Source: an uncultured Bacilli bacterium
GTDB taxonomy: Bacteria > Bacillota_I > Bacilli_A > RF39 > UBA660
Length of the DNA stretch: 33,280 bases
Assembly: GCA_934096175.1 (NCBI GenBank)
Contig: CAKOLG010000014.1
Span: 1-33,280 of the forward strand
Reading direction: 5' to 3'
In this document: piece after piece, positions 15,950-24,467 of the stretch
Layout of the letters: every line of letters starts with the position of its first letter
Position numbering within the stretch: position 1 is the stretch's first letter
Notes under the pieces: model-generated
Database searches by the model: none
Seen by the model: the letters and a program-made list of their open reading frames with translations, nothing else
What the model was told of the DNA's origin: nothing
Translations under genes and position numbers: made by a program

Positions 15950-17089
15950 CTAACTGCATGTATACCCTTGAGTTTGAATTTCAAAGGAAATTGTTTTACT
16001 TGTTTCGTGATATTTAAAATATCGATATTTTTTAAGGTCTGCTAATGTTTTGTCTTGAATGTTTACTAAATCAAAATTGTTTTTTAAAATAAAATAACCA
16101 GTTTCTTCATGATTTTCCATAACTGAAGTAATGCCATCAATTGTATTATATTGGTTGGCAATTTGGGTTTGTTCTTGTAATATATTATCATAATTTGAGT
16201 CTTTATCTCTAGAAGTTGTATAAGTTTCTAAAATTTTTTCTAGTAAATTATCTTTGAAGTAGTAAGTCATTTCAGTATTTAGATATGTACAAGTTAATTT
16301 TTGCATATCATCTTCACTATCTTTTAGATTTACATCTGGATATCTATCAGGATTAATTTCTTCTAATAAAAAGCCATTCGCTTGTTGATAGACATTTTGA
16401 GTAACTGGCAAAGATATTTCTTGTGATACAAATGAGTCAATTGCATCATATGAATGAACTAATGCTCGATAAATAATTTTATCATTACTGTAAAAAATCA
16501 TGTAATATTTTTTATCAAAAGTGTAAGGTTTACTACCATTATTTACTGCTGTAAATGAGGCAAAATATTCATTTGTGTTTGAATTTCTTGATATTATAAC
16601 ATTATTGATTGCTAGGTCACCTATTTTAGCAACATTTATTGCATCAGCAAATTTGTATTTTGTTATTTTTTCTTCGTCATCTTTTGTATTGTCAATAATT
16701 GGGGCTGATGGTATAGTTGGAGTTTTTGTATAATATTTTTTTATCATACTAGAAATGTTTGGTAAAAAGAATACAAAAACAATTAAAGCTACAAAAAATA
16801 AAGCTACGATAATTGGATTACCTTGTTTAGGTTCTTTTATTTCATATATTACTTTTTCTTCGCTGTTAAAAGCTTCTTTATTCGGTGTTTTTTTTACTTG
16901 TTCGGGAAGCGGTTGTGTAGTTTCGCTAGTACTTACTGGTACAACTACTGGATTTTGTGTATTATTTGGTGTATTAACAGTCGTTGGTGGTGTTGGTTGG
17001 TTTAAAGTTTGATTTGGTACCCCAGGGTTAGTTTCTACTTGGTTTGTATTATTAGTATTTGGTTCAGTAACATTAGTTTTGTTATCCAT
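15950..17089 (-). CDS. Single-pass membrane protein of unknown function
   Basis: 379 residues from ATG 17089, which has AAGGGA 7 bases upstream; an ATG five codons earlier has none. The cytoplasmic N-terminal 85 residues are rich in Asn, Thr, Pro and Gln (low complexity), followed by one membrane helix (about 94-115, NPIIVALFFVALIVFVFFLP) and a 260-residue extracellular part. The latter contains a beta-rich region resembling proteins with a FASFTAVNNGSKPYTF-type strand pattern, then a helical end. I cannot name the family. It sits upstream of scpA with an 11-base gap, but the link to chromosome segregation may only be co-transcription. Confidence 0.72.
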   Translation of the reverse strand: MDNKTNVTEPNTNNTNQVETNPGVPNQTLNQPTPPTTVNTPNNTQNPVVVPVSTSETTQPLPEQVKKTPNKEAFNSEEKVIYEIKEPKQGNPIIVALFFVALIVFVFFLPNISSMIKKYYTKTPTIPSAPIIDNTKDDEEKITKYKFADAINVAKIGDLAINNVIISRNSNTNEYFASFTAVNNGSKPYTFDKKYYMIFYSNDKIIYRALVHSYDAIDSFVSQEISLPVTQNVYQQANGFLLEEINPDRYPDVNLKDSEDDMQKLTCTYLNTEMTYYFKDNLLEKILETYTTSRDKDSNYDNILQEQTQIANQYNTIDGITSVMENHEETGYFILKNNFDLVNIQDKTLADLKKYRYFKYHETSKTISFEIQTQGYTCS

Positions 17090-17153
17090 AAAAAATCCCT
17101 TCATTCTTAATTTTTATTATAGCAAAGATTATTTATTTTTCAAAGTAATATAA

Positions 17154-17183
17154 AATAAAAAAAATATCTATACAAGATATTTT
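17154..17183 (-). terminator. Terminator of the sporulation operon
   Basis: 8-bp stem (17161-17168 with 17176-17183) overlapping the spoVAE stop codon; on the minus strand it runs into a T-rich tail. Confidence 0.75.
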
Positions 17184-17532
17184 AGTCTTTAACTCTAAAA
17201 ATTAAAGCAAATATGAAGCCAAAGAAAATTGCACCAGATATTCCAGCACTTGTCGTACTTAACAAGTTATTAAACATTCCAATAAAGCCGGCTTCATAAT
17301 AGCCATTTAAAGCAGCTTGGTATAAGGCATTACCAAAAGAAGTGATTGGAACACTACTGCCTATTAAAGAGTATTCTCTTAAATAATCATATAATCCTAA
17401 AAAAGATAAGATTGCGCCAACTATAACAAATATAGAAGTAATATGACCAGGAGTTAGTTTAGTATTATCTAAAATTATTTGGCCAATCATGCTTATTACA
17501 CCACAAATTATAAAAGCGTTTATGTAAATCAT
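17182..17532 (-). CDS. spoVAE: Stage V sporulation protein AE
   Basis: 116 residues, three to four membrane helices. The pattern GQIILDNTKLTPGHITSIFVI and SFGNALYQAALNGYYEAGFIGMF is characteristic of SpoVAE (SpoVAEb). It is part of the SpoVA channel in the spore inner membrane that moves dipicolinic acid in during sporulation and out at germination. Its start overlaps the end of spoVAD by 4 bases. Last gene of the operon. Confidence 0.95.
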   Translation of the reverse strand: MIYINAFIICGVISMIGQIILDNTKLTPGHITSIFVIVGAILSFLGLYDYLREYSLIGSSVPITSFGNALYQAALNGYYEAGFIGMFNNLLSTTSAGISGAIFFGFIFALIFRVKD

Positions 17533-18494
17533 TTTATCACCTCGATACTTATAGCATGTGTAATAGAAGGAATTGATTTTTTCAAATTAACCATTAATGG
17601 ATTATGTAATGATCCAGTTGCTAAAAGAAGTATTTTTTGGTTATTGGCATTCTTAAGAATATGGTTAAAGAGTACTAAGGGAACGACGACAGGTCCACTA
17701 CCACCTTGGCAAGTTTCTTTATCATTTTCATTATAAATAATTGAAGCAGCATCGTAATAGTTTTTAGGGGTATAGTTATATTCTTCTTTTAAAAGTTTTA
17801 GAAATATTTCACCACCTAATTTTCCTAAATCACCTGTTACAATTAAATCATAATAATCTATATTACGGTTTAACTCTACTAGATGATTGTGTAAAGTTTT
17901 AGCGGCACTTGGAGCCATGACTGCTCCCATGTTGGAAACGTCTTTTATGCCATAATCAACTACCGAACCGATTGTGCTTGATTCAATTTTTATGTTTGAT
18001 TTATTACTTGATAATAAGGCACAGGCTGCACCAGTTGTAGTAAAAGTACAGTAGCATTTTTTAGGGCAACCATACTCGACCGGATAACGGAACTGACGTT
18101 CTGAATTTAAGTTGTGGGAAGAAGTAATTGCAACTCCATTAGTAATTATTTTTGTTTCAATTTGGTTTGCTAAAATAATTAATGCTTCATTGAATGTGGC
18201 ACAGGCATTATATAAACCTAAAAATGGTAAGTTACGATTGTTTAAGTTATAACCTGTAACTGCGATTTGATTCATCAAATCACCACCCGTTACTAAATCA
18301 ATTTTTTTGTTTTTAGATAATATTTTATTTAAACAGTATTCTTGCATTTTTATTTCGGCATCTTCAATAGTTTTTTCATTGTAATAATAATCATCGAAAG
18401 TGGCTTGGTATTTTAAAGCACCATCTTTTTCTTTGGGTCCAGCAATGGTTTGGTATTCGTTTATATAAACATTATTATATTTAAAACTAGACAT
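17529..18494 (-). CDS. spoVAD: Stage V sporulation protein AD
   Basis: 321 residues, soluble thiolase-like fold. Recognised from AGPKEKDGAL, DLVTGGDLMNQI, FLGLYNACATFNEALI (Cys in the thiolase position), EYGCPKK and the C-terminal GGSGPVVVPLVL. SpoVAD binds dipicolinic acid and works with SpoVAC and SpoVAE. Slightly shorter than the Bacillus protein. Overlaps spoVAC by 8 bases and spoVAE by 4, so translation is coupled. Confidence 0.96.
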   Translation of the reverse strand: MSSFKYNNVYINEYQTIAGPKEKDGALKYQATFDDYYYNEKTIEDAEIKMQEYCLNKILSKNKKIDLVTGGDLMNQIAVTGYNLNNRNLPFLGLYNACATFNEALIILANQIETKIITNGVAITSSHNLNSERQFRYPVEYGCPKKCYCTFTTTGAACALLSSNKSNIKIESSTIGSVVDYGIKDVSNMGAVMAPSAAKTLHNHLVELNRNIDYYDLIVTGDLGKLGGEIFLKLLKEEYNYTPKNYYDAASIIYNENDKETCQGGSGPVVVPLVLFNHILKNANNQKILLLATGSLHNPLMVNLKKSIPSITHAISIEVIK

Positions 18495-18915
18495 TTAATA
18501 ACACCTTAATTAAAGTTAAAACTACTGCACTTACAATACCATATAAAATTACCGAACCTGCTAGTTTAAAGGCATTTGAACCCATATTTAAAAAGCCTTC
18601 TCTTTTATAATCAATTATACTACTAGAAACAGAATGGGCAAAACCCGTTATCGGAATTATTAAGCCACATTTAAATTTAGAAAATAACTTATCTGCAAAA
18701 CCTAAAGCTGTTAATAATGATGTTACAATAATAAGGATTAGTAAAGTTAACGCGATTGCTAATTCGTCGTTATATTTATTTAAAAAATTAACATACATGA
18801 CTGCACTTAGTAATCCTATTGTTCCACCACTTACAAATGAAATAAAAAGATTTAGTAAGCGATTTTCTTTGGGAGTTATTTCTTCAACCATTTTTTGATA
18901 TTTTTTATTATTCAT
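18487..18915 (-). CDS. spoVAC: Stage V sporulation protein AC
   Basis: 142 residues with four membrane helices. The signature KYQKMVEEITPKENRL...FVSGGTIGLLSAVMYV and IPITGFAHSVSSSIIDYKREG identifies SpoVAC, the mechanosensitive channel component of the SpoVA complex. Preceded by a strong GGAGGTTT. It lies 26 bases after the sigma factor gene and shares its transcript. Confidence 0.96.
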   Translation of the reverse strand: MNNKKYQKMVEEITPKENRLLNLFISFVSGGTIGLLSAVMYVNFLNKYNDELAIALTLLILIIVTSLLTALGFADKLFSKFKCGLIIPITGFAHSVSSSIIDYKREGFLNMGSNAFKLAGSVILYGIVSAVVLTLIKVLLNV

Positions 18916-18941
18916 TATTTAAACCTCCAATATTATTATTG

Positions 18942-19589
18942 TTAGCCATTTAAATAGTTATACATTTTTGTTAATCCTTTTTTTTCATAGCGTGATACCT
19001 TTACTTGAGATATACCTAACATTTTAGCTGTTTCAGTTTGGGTATAATCTTTAAAATAACGGTATTTTATAATTTGTCTTTCTTCACTATTTAATGTATT
19101 TAAAGAGTCTTGAAGATCAATATGGTAACTGTCTATTTGATTTGGGGATGGATCAGGTAAAACTTCATAAACTGGTCGGGCATTTTCATCATCTAAACTC
19201 ATTATATTACTTGTGCAAGTATAAATATTTGCAATAACTTCTTCAGGAATATCTAAGTATAAAGCTACTTGACTAAGAGTTGGAATACAACCAAGTTTTT
19301 GCGTAAGAGATGCTTTGGCTTGTTCAATTTTTTTATAAAGTTTTAAAACATCTTTATTAAGTTTTATTGTTCTAATACTGGTAGAGAGTTCATACATTTC
19401 ACCAAAAATATATTTATAAGCATATGTACTAAATTTTGTTGTACCATCATTTTTATAATTTTCGTAGGCTTTAATAACACCAATGACACCAGCATTAAAT
19501 AAATCTTCTATTGGAACATTATGAAATTTAGTAGCTATTTTGTAAATAAGTTTTTCATTTAATTGTATTATTTCTTCTTTTTTCTCCAT
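18942..19589 (-). CDS. Sporulation-type RNA polymerase sigma factor (SigF/SigG group)
   Basis: 215 residues. Regions: 2.1-2.4 (LNEKLIYKIATKF, DLFNAGVIGVIKAYENY, FSTYAYKYIFGEMYE, IRTIKLNKD), region 3 (CIPTLSQVALYLDI) and 4.2 helix-turn-helix (TQTETAKMLGISQVKVSRYEKKGL). This is a group 3 sigma factor of the SigB/SigF/SigG type. It heads the spoVAC-AD-AE operon. The candidate Spo0A box in front favours SigF, which Spo0A activates in Bacillus. SigF's regulators SpoIIAA/SpoIIAB are not adjacent. SigG is the alternative, since it transcribes spoVA. Start ATG 19587-19589 has AGGTGAT, which lies beside an inverted-repeat arm. Confidence 0.85.
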   Translation of the reverse strand: MEKKEEIIQLNEKLIYKIATKFHNVPIEDLFNAGVIGVIKAYENYKNDGTTKFSTYAYKYIFGEMYELSTSIRTIKLNKDVLKLYKKIEQAKASLTQKLGCIPTLSQVALYLDIPEEVIANIYTCTSNIMSLDDENARPVYEVLPDPSPNQIDSYHIDLQDSLNTLNSEERQIIKYRYFKDYTQTETAKMLGISQVKVSRYEKKGLTKMYNYLNG

Positions 19590-19596
19590 ATTATCA

Positions 19597-19648
19597 CCTG
19601 TTTAAAATAATATAGAGAATTTTTTTAAATTTTTAAACAGGTTCGACA
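19597..19648 (-). promoter_or_regulatory. Candidate Spo0A box, promoter and inverted repeat before the sigma gene
   Basis: On the minus strand TGTCGAA (19642-19648) is a perfect match to the 0A box TGNCGAA. Four bases downstream is a weak promoter TTTAAA (19632-19637), 17-base spacer, TATATT (19609-19614). An 11-bp perfect inverted repeat, TTTTAAACAGG (19631-19641) and CCTGTTTAAAA (19597-19607), spans it. One arm covers the -35 and the other the first transcribed bases next to the Shine-Dalgarno. It may act as a DNA operator. If transcription begins further upstream, it would be an RNA hairpin hiding the AGG of the ribosome site. Confidence 0.55.
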
Positions 19649-19671
19649 TATTAAGAAAAAAATTTTAGGTA

Positions 19672-19698
19672 TAAAAAAATACTACGTATCGTAGTATT
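19672..19698 (-). terminator. Terminator of the secreted protein gene
   Basis: Perfect 9-bp stem AATACTACG/CGTAGTATT (19678-19686 with 19690-19698), 3-base loop, followed on the minus strand by T7. The stop codon at 19697-19699 lies in its base. Confidence 0.9.
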
Positions 19699-21082
19699 AA
19701 TCTAAATCGATAACAAAAGGATTATCAATTGTTCCTTGACCACTTATTGTAGCAGTTGAATTAATATTTATTACTGGTCTTACACCAGATGGTTGGTTTG
19801 TTAGTTTACTTGTAATAGCGCCATTTTCGCTAACTGTAAAAATGTAAGCTCCATAATTATAATACTCGCTTGGTGTCATTGTAAAAAATGGTTCACCATT
19901 TGATAAATAGTAATTATAATTTTCAAGCATATATACTCCACCTGCTAGAGCGACTTCATCAGCGGTAATTAGTCCGATTTTTTGTTCAATTGTTCCGCCA
20001 AAGTCAATTGTTGTTTCAGGACAGATTGTTGTTGGGATTTTATTTGTTACTAGTCTGTCGTAGCCATAAAAGTAAGTATGGTAATAATTTATGTAATTTG
20101 TTGAATCATTACAAAAGGGAGATGCAGAAACATACTTATCTAAGTTTTTACTAAGAATATTTTCATTATACCAATTAATTAAATAATTGTTTATTGTATT
20201 ATCAATTAATTCGTTATTGTAAACATATTTTAAGCCAGTATAATCTTGTGAATTGACAAATTCACTGTAATTTAAATAAGAAATTGGTTTATTTAAGATA
20301 AGTCGGACTGAATTGTCGGAATTAATTCTAACGATTCGCCAAAGTTGATCTGCAAAAGAGACATAATTGTTTTGGGCATTACCACGAAAGTAATAGGTGT
20401 TTTTATTGTTTTCTGTTAGTAAATATAAACCTTGATCGGTTGTTGCGGCAACCGCAAAGTTAGGAGCTTCTTTGCTAGCAAAGTCTGGATTTTCAAGTAA
20501 TATATTTTCAGAAAAAGTTGGTTTTACTGAAGAATCTTTATCTACTATTTCCAATTGAGCAACAAATATATCTTCTTTAGTTATTTCGTAAGACTTTTTT
20601 TCATCAAACCATAATTTTACATTGGTACGAACAGTTTTTCCAGGTTCAACTTTCATTGTTCCTATTAATTTACTATAAATAGCAGATTCGTTTGTTGTTT
20701 TTGAGTTATCTAAATCTTTGTAATAATGTTCATTTTTTTCAATAGCACCTGTTGTATTTATAACTAAGGAATTAATGTCAGTCGTTGTTTCATTTAAAAC
20801 ATTTAGACGTAATTGTATTTCTTTTTCTTCTTGGCAAATGTTAGTAATAGTTATTGTATGAGGGCTTGTTTCTTTTCCTTCTTCGTTAAGGATTGGCTTT
20901 ATATTACTTATTTTAATTGTATCATCTGTTGAAAAATATATTTTAAAGCATTGTAATGTTGTTGCATTTTTACTATCAGTATCTTTTGTAGAAAGCCATA
21001 AACCATAGCCAGTACCAATGATTAATAAACTTAAAATTAATATACCAATTATAACAAGACTATATACATACTTTTTCTTCAT
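19697..21082 (-). CDS. Membrane-anchored extracellular protein
   Basis: 461 residues. A single N-terminal hydrophobic helix (about 6-30, ending GYGLW) is a signal anchor. Residues 40-190 form a beta-rich region similar in style to secreted TasA/CalY-like or DUF-type proteins (ITITNICQEEKEIQLRLNV, KLWFDEKKSYEITKEDIF). The C-terminal 230 residues contain ADQLWRIVRINSDNSVRLIL, IGLITADEVALAGG and GVRPVININS...GTIDNPFVI, a recurring extracellular domain in gut Bacillota whose function I do not know. No LPXTG. It lies upstream of the sporulation sigma gene in the same orientation but ends at its own terminator. A role in the cell envelope is inference. Confidence 0.75.
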   Translation of the reverse strand: MKKKYVYSLVIIGILILSLLIIGTGYGLWLSTKDTDSKNATTLQCFKIYFSTDDTIKISNIKPILNEEGKETSPHTITITNICQEEKEIQLRLNVLNETTTDINSLVINTTGAIEKNEHYYKDLDNSKTTNESAIYSKLIGTMKVEPGKTVRTNVKLWFDEKKSYEITKEDIFVAQLEIVDKDSSVKPTFSENILLENPDFASKEAPNFAVAATTDQGLYLLTENNKNTYYFRGNAQNNYVSFADQLWRIVRINSDNSVRLILNKPISYLNYSEFVNSQDYTGLKYVYNNELIDNTINNYLINWYNENILSKNLDKYVSASPFCNDSTNYINYYHTYFYGYDRLVTNKIPTTICPETTIDFGGTIEQKIGLITADEVALAGGVYMLENYNYYLSNGEPFFTMTPSEYYNYGAYIFTVSENGAITSKLTNQPSGVRPVININSTATISGQGTIDNPFVIDLD

Positions 21083-21194
21083 AATGCACCATCTGTTCTA
21101 CTCTACGTATATTAAATATATAATATTTAAATATTTAAGTCAATAACTTGTAAATTTATATTTTGATTATTTTATAAGAAATATAAGTAAAATT

Positions 21195-21215
21195 AAAAAA
21201 AGTGATTAAATCACT
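21195..21215 (-). terminator. Terminator of the PLC-like gene
   Basis: 6-bp stem AGTGAT/ATCACT (21201-21206 with 21210-21215) followed on the minus strand by T7. It overlaps the TGA stop at 21211-21213. Confidence 0.82.
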
Positions 21216-21843
21216 CTTTGTCTTTGATACCAAGCATTTGTATATCTTTTGTAATGTATTTTACAGTTTGGGTAATAAATTGTTCAATATCTTTACTGTC
21301 AAATAAAAAGGTTTTTTCTTCTTTACTTTCTTCAATAATTATTCCCATTTTATCAACTAGAATACCTAATTTATCAACGGGGATTTCAGTTATTTTGCTT
21401 TCAGGAATTTTTAATTCGTTATAAAATAAGTCTAATGGTAATGTATATTTATCAATAAGTTGAATATTTAAATTAGTGTAATCATTATAAATTAAATTTT
21501 TTAAGGCAGTATAGGTAAGATTTTTCTTGTTTTCATCTTGAGTATAACGTTTTATATAATTATAGATATAATCTCTAAACCAATATTTATCTGTTAAAAG
21601 ATGAATAAAATACCCCATTTCAAAAGGTTTTGTTAATTCACTTTGATATTTTTTTAAGAAACGATCAATATTTGGAATATCATCTTCATTTGAATGATCA
21701 AGAAAATGGGATATTTCTTTTGTTTGTCCAATTTGTTTGGCAATATCAGGTGCTATTGAGCCCAAAAGTAACATGTTTTCATCCATTTTTAAATATTTAT
21801 TTAATTCATGAGCTACACATAAATGTATAATTGCTGATGCCAT
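21211..21843 (-). CDS. Zinc-dependent phospholipase C-like protein
   Basis: 210 residues. Pattern of the PF00882-type zinc-dependent phospholipase C/HD-like family: H7 and H12 in IIHLCVAHEL, D33 in GSIAPDI, H46 and H50 in ISHFLDH, and H81/D85 in GYFIHLLTDKYW. Known relatives hydrolyse phospholipids or are uncharacterised cytoplasmic proteins annotated by similarity. No signal peptide is visible, so the substrate may not be membrane lipid from outside. Start supported by AAAGGTGATAAA. The gene downstream of the thioredoxin-like gene, with a 23-base gap, probably one operon. Confidence 0.82.
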   Translation of the reverse strand: MASAIIHLCVAHELNKYLKMDENMLLLGSIAPDIAKQIGQTKEISHFLDHSNEDDIPNIDRFLKKYQSELTKPFEMGYFIHLLTDKYWFRDYIYNYIKRYTQDENKKNLTYTALKNLIYNDYTNLNIQLIDKYTLPLDLFYNELKIPESKITEIPVDKLGILVDKMGIIIEESKEEKTFLFDSKDIEQFITQTVKYITKDIQMLGIKDKE

Positions 21844-21866
21844 ATTTTATCACCTTTTATATTATA

Positions 21867-22091
21867 TCATAGATTATTTTTTATTGATTTAATAATTTCT
21901 TTATTGCTTAATACTTTACCTTTTGATATTAAGTGATTGTTTATATATAAAATAGGCAAAAAACCGTCATTTTCTGTATCGTCTAATAAATTAATAGTTA
22001 TTTTTTGATCTATTTTACTAACTACGTCAATTATTCTTTGACGGAGTTTTATGCCATTTATTGTGTTAGCACCTACTATTTTTATAATCAT
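21867..22091 (-). CDS. Thioredoxin-like fold protein without CxxC
   Basis: 74 residues. The layout follows the small thioredoxin (PF13192-like) fold: a first strand MIIKIVGAN, a helix, a central strand INLLDDT, then LPILYINNHLISKGKVLSNKEIIKSIK matching the cis-Pro strand and C-terminal helix. The redox CxxC expected after the first strand is absent (NTINGIK), and the protein has no Cys at all. It is therefore unlikely to be a disulfide reductase and may only bind a partner. Preceded by GTGGTGATTAA. It is followed by the PLC-like gene. Confidence 0.65.
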   Translation of the reverse strand: MIIKIVGANTINGIKLRQRIIDVVSKIDQKITINLLDDTENDGFLPILYINNHLISKGKVLSNKEIIKSIKNNL

Positions 22092-22155
22092 TTAATCACC
22101 ACTTCATTGTTATAATAGCCATAAAATATGAAATTATAATGAAGAAAAAGTGAAA

Positions 22156-22977
22156 TTACTCTATTTGTTTTTTAAAAGGTATAAAATGGTTAACAAAACG
22201 ATATTTATCGCGGTTTAAAATGTATAAATAACCGATTATGCTAAAACATAAGGCACCAAGAAAATTCACCATTAAATCTTTCATTGTGTCATTTAGACCA
22301 ATATCTAAATAACCGTCATTTATTTTGGTGGCAATTAAGTTTCCAGCAGAATCTTTGTTATATACAATCGTAAATTCGATATTATCGATGACAACAGGAA
22401 TGTTTTTGCCTTCTTCATTCAAAGAAATGGATTGTATTTTGGTTATTATGCGATCTTTTTGCATATCAGTTTTAAGAAAATATTTATCAGCACTAAATTC
22501 AAAGAATTCCCATAAAACGCCTATAGTCATTGAAAAGCAAAAGGAAACTATGCTCAAAAATAGTGGTGATAAGTTGATACTGGAAACATTTTTGTTTAAT
22601 AAATCAAATAAAGCAAAACCAACTCCGGCAGCTAAAAAGCCGTTTAAAGTATGAAGAATCGTATCCCAATAAGGAATAATCCCATAAAAATTATTTATTT
22701 CGCCAAGTATTTCAGCAGAAAAAATAAACAGCATAATAATAATTTCTAGAGTGTTGGGAAGTTCAATTTTAAATTTTTTTTCGATGAAAAAAGGAATAAT
22801 AAATAATATAAGGGATAAAAGACATAAAAATGCATTATTTATATCGCCTCTTATAAGTTCTAAAATTAGACAAATAATTACTAGACATCTTAATATAAAA
22901 TATACTGCAATAGAACTTTTTTTACTTTCTTTTCCAATTCTTTTTAATTCATCATGAAATTTTTTTCTTTTGTTCAT
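22156..22977 (-). CDS. DUF2238/YjdF-like membrane protein
   Basis: 273 residues with about six membrane helices. The motif YWDTILHTLNGFLAAGVGFALF (D105, H109) and GVLWEFFEFSADK (W156, E157, E160, D164), followed by LNDTMKDLMVNFLGA, matches the DUF2238 family (YjdF-like) of unknown function. The conserved Asp, His and Glu inside helices suggest metal or proton handling, which is inference. A loop of about 60 residues (175-235) lies between the WE helix and the NDTMKD helix. Start supported by AAAGAAGGTG. Confidence 0.78.
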   Translation of the reverse strand: MNKRKKFHDELKRIGKESKKSSIAVYFILRCLVIICLILELIRGDINNAFLCLLSLILFIIPFFIEKKFKIELPNTLEIIIMLFIFSAEILGEINNFYGIIPYWDTILHTLNGFLAAGVGFALFDLLNKNVSSINLSPLFLSIVSFCFSMTIGVLWEFFEFSADKYFLKTDMQKDRIITKIQSISLNEEGKNIPVVIDNIEFTIVYNKDSAGNLIATKINDGYLDIGLNDTMKDLMVNFLGALCFSIIGYLYILNRDKYRFVNHFIPFKKQIE

Positions 22978-23034
22978 AAAAACACCTTCTTTTAAAATAT
23001 ATTATAGTATTAAAAAGAAATATTCTTTTTTAGG

Positions 23035-23060
23035 CAAAAAAACTCTGAAAATATTCAGAG
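23035..23060 (-). terminator. Terminator of the NTase operon
   Basis: 7-bp stem CTCTGAA/TTCAGAG (23043-23049 with 23054-23060), 4-base loop, T7 on the minus strand. It covers the TGA stop at 23055-23057 and closes the four-gene unit. Confidence 0.9.
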
Positions 23061-24269
23061 CTTAGCAGTAATGTTAATAGGTTTTTCTAATTCTTTATAT
23101 AGAAATTCTGTTAAAACTTTTTGCATTGCTATGTAACCGTTTTCACGCATATTTTTCATAACAAAGTTATCGTAAGGAAAAGTTCCTTTAGCAACACTCA
23201 TATGATTTTTTCCGAAATCAAATATTGGATATTTTTTTTCAAAGTCAATAAAATTTTGGTTTTCAGAAGCTTCTAAAAAAGATACTGCAGCATCTTTAAA
23301 GGAGCCACCATTTTGAAGGACCCAATTTTCAATTCCGACGCCACCAAGGCCACATTGGGTTTTATCACTACGACTTGCTTTGTAAACATGAGCTTCTTTA
23401 AGAGTTTTTTTGGCATGCATTATATTGGCTAAAACTAGTTTATACTTTTCAGGATTTTGTAATTTTATTTGTTCTAATCTATCTTTAAGTGCTTGATCTG
23501 TTGATAAGTATGCTTCTTTTTTGGGAACAAAAGATATATCTAAATCTATTGTTTTGTCTAAGCCTGCTATGTAAACATTTTTAAGTCTAAGCCTTCGACC
23601 ATTTATTGATTCACCACTACTGTATGACAGTGAGTTAGCAATGCTATTTAATAGGGTCGCAATTTGTGACTCATCTACTTGGATAATAAAGTCAAAATCA
23701 AAAGTTGAAGGGCCAGAAAAAGTTGGAATATTTGTTCCTCGAGCCGTTGAACCAATATTAATTATTTTAAATTGATTATCTTTTATTTCTCCTATATTTT
23801 GTAAAGTAGCAAGAATGTGTGTTTGTTCATCAGCAATTTGGGCAAAATTTTGATCGATTATTTTTAAGTAATTTTCAATACCATAAAAGTATAAATTGTC
23901 AGAAAAAATAAAGTTATCAGCATTGTATCTTGCTAAACCAGATATTTTTTTTCTTAGTGACAAAAATGCTTGTTCGGTAAATAAAAGTTTTTTAGTTTGG
24001 CGATCAATAATTGGAACGTATTTGTTACCTAGAGCTTCTAGTAATTGCATATCTTGAAGAAATCTACTAGCGGCTAATTTAGGACATTTTTGGTATTGTG
24101 GTACACTAGAATCAAAAATTAAGTAATCTTTATCTAATTCAACATTTTTAGTAAGAAAAATTGCTGCTTTACTAGATGGTTCTTCAAATTCTACTTGCTG
24201 CCCATTAATATAGTTTTCAAAATCTTGTAAGTCTTTTATTGCGTGTATTTCATTATTTGTTTGACTCAT
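23055..24269 (-). CDS. OAS/CCA/CD-NTase-like nucleotidyltransferase
   Basis: 404 residues from ATG 24269, which has AAAGGAG 9 bases upstream; an ATG three codons earlier abuts that site. Pol-beta nucleotidyltransferase core: INIGSTARGTNIP (G173, S174), the metal pair in TFDFDFIIQV (D191, D193), and a third Asp in IDLDISFVPK (D242/D244). After it, HAKKTLKEAHVYK...CGLGGVGIENWVLQNGGSF resembles the helical segment of archaeal CCA-adding enzymes and OAS-like proteins. The first 150 residues are an extra domain I do not recognise. Such enzymes add nucleotides to RNA or make oligo- or cyclic nucleotides. CCA addition is unlikely to be the task since tRNA-Leu here encodes CCA. It ends the four-gene operon. 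Confidence 0.78.
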   Translation of the reverse strand: MSQTNNEIHAIKDLQDFENYINGQQVEFEEPSSKAAIFLTKNVELDKDYLIFDSSVPQYQKCPKLAASRFLQDMQLLEALGNKYVPIIDRQTKKLLFTEQAFLSLRKKISGLARYNADNFIFSDNLYFYGIENYLKIIDQNFAQIADEQTHILATLQNIGEIKDNQFKIINIGSTARGTNIPTFSGPSTFDFDFIIQVDESQIATLLNSIANSLSYSSGESINGRRLRLKNVYIAGLDKTIDLDISFVPKKEAYLSTDQALKDRLEQIKLQNPEKYKLVLANIMHAKKTLKEAHVYKASRSDKTQCGLGGVGIENWVLQNGGSFKDAAVSFLEASENQNFIDFEKKYPIFDFGKNHMSVAKGTFPYDNFVMKNMRENGYIAMQKVLTEFLYKELEKPINITAKL

Positions 24270-24453
24270 TTTTTTCATCTCCTTTTTTTATTTTTTGTTC
24301 ATGTAATTCATAAAGATTAAGCGCTTGATTTAAGCTATTAGCTTTTTTATAAATTTCTTTGGCTACTAAAGTTTGTTTGGCGATTTCTTTATAAGCAGTT
24401 AGAACTTCTTCATCATTTTTGCCGCTTAAATCAATAGTTTTGTTGTTATTCAT
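24253..24453 (-). CDS. Small charged helical protein
   Basis: 66 residues from ATG 24453, which has AAAGGA 9 bases upstream. A longer form from ATG 24471 would overlap the stop of the large upstream gene as ATGA, a classic coupling arrangement, but without a Shine-Dalgarno. Sequence: a short Asn-rich head, then helices with EEVLTAYKEIAKQTLVAKEI and a charged end. It overlaps the NTase gene by 17 bases. Its place between the large protein and the NTase suggests an adaptor or regulator; I recognise no family. Confidence 0.65.
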   Translation of the reverse strand: MNNNKTIDLSGKNDEEVLTAYKEIAKQTLVAKEIYKKANSLNQALNLYELHEQKIKKGDEKNESNK

Positions 24454-24467
24454 AAAGTATTGTCCTT

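Noticed and set aside
23055..24269. Plain tRNA CCA-adding enzyme
   Set aside because: The tRNA here encodes CCA, the protein has an unrelated 150-residue N-terminal part, and it lies in an operon with a giant repeat protein. Not excluded, but not preferred.
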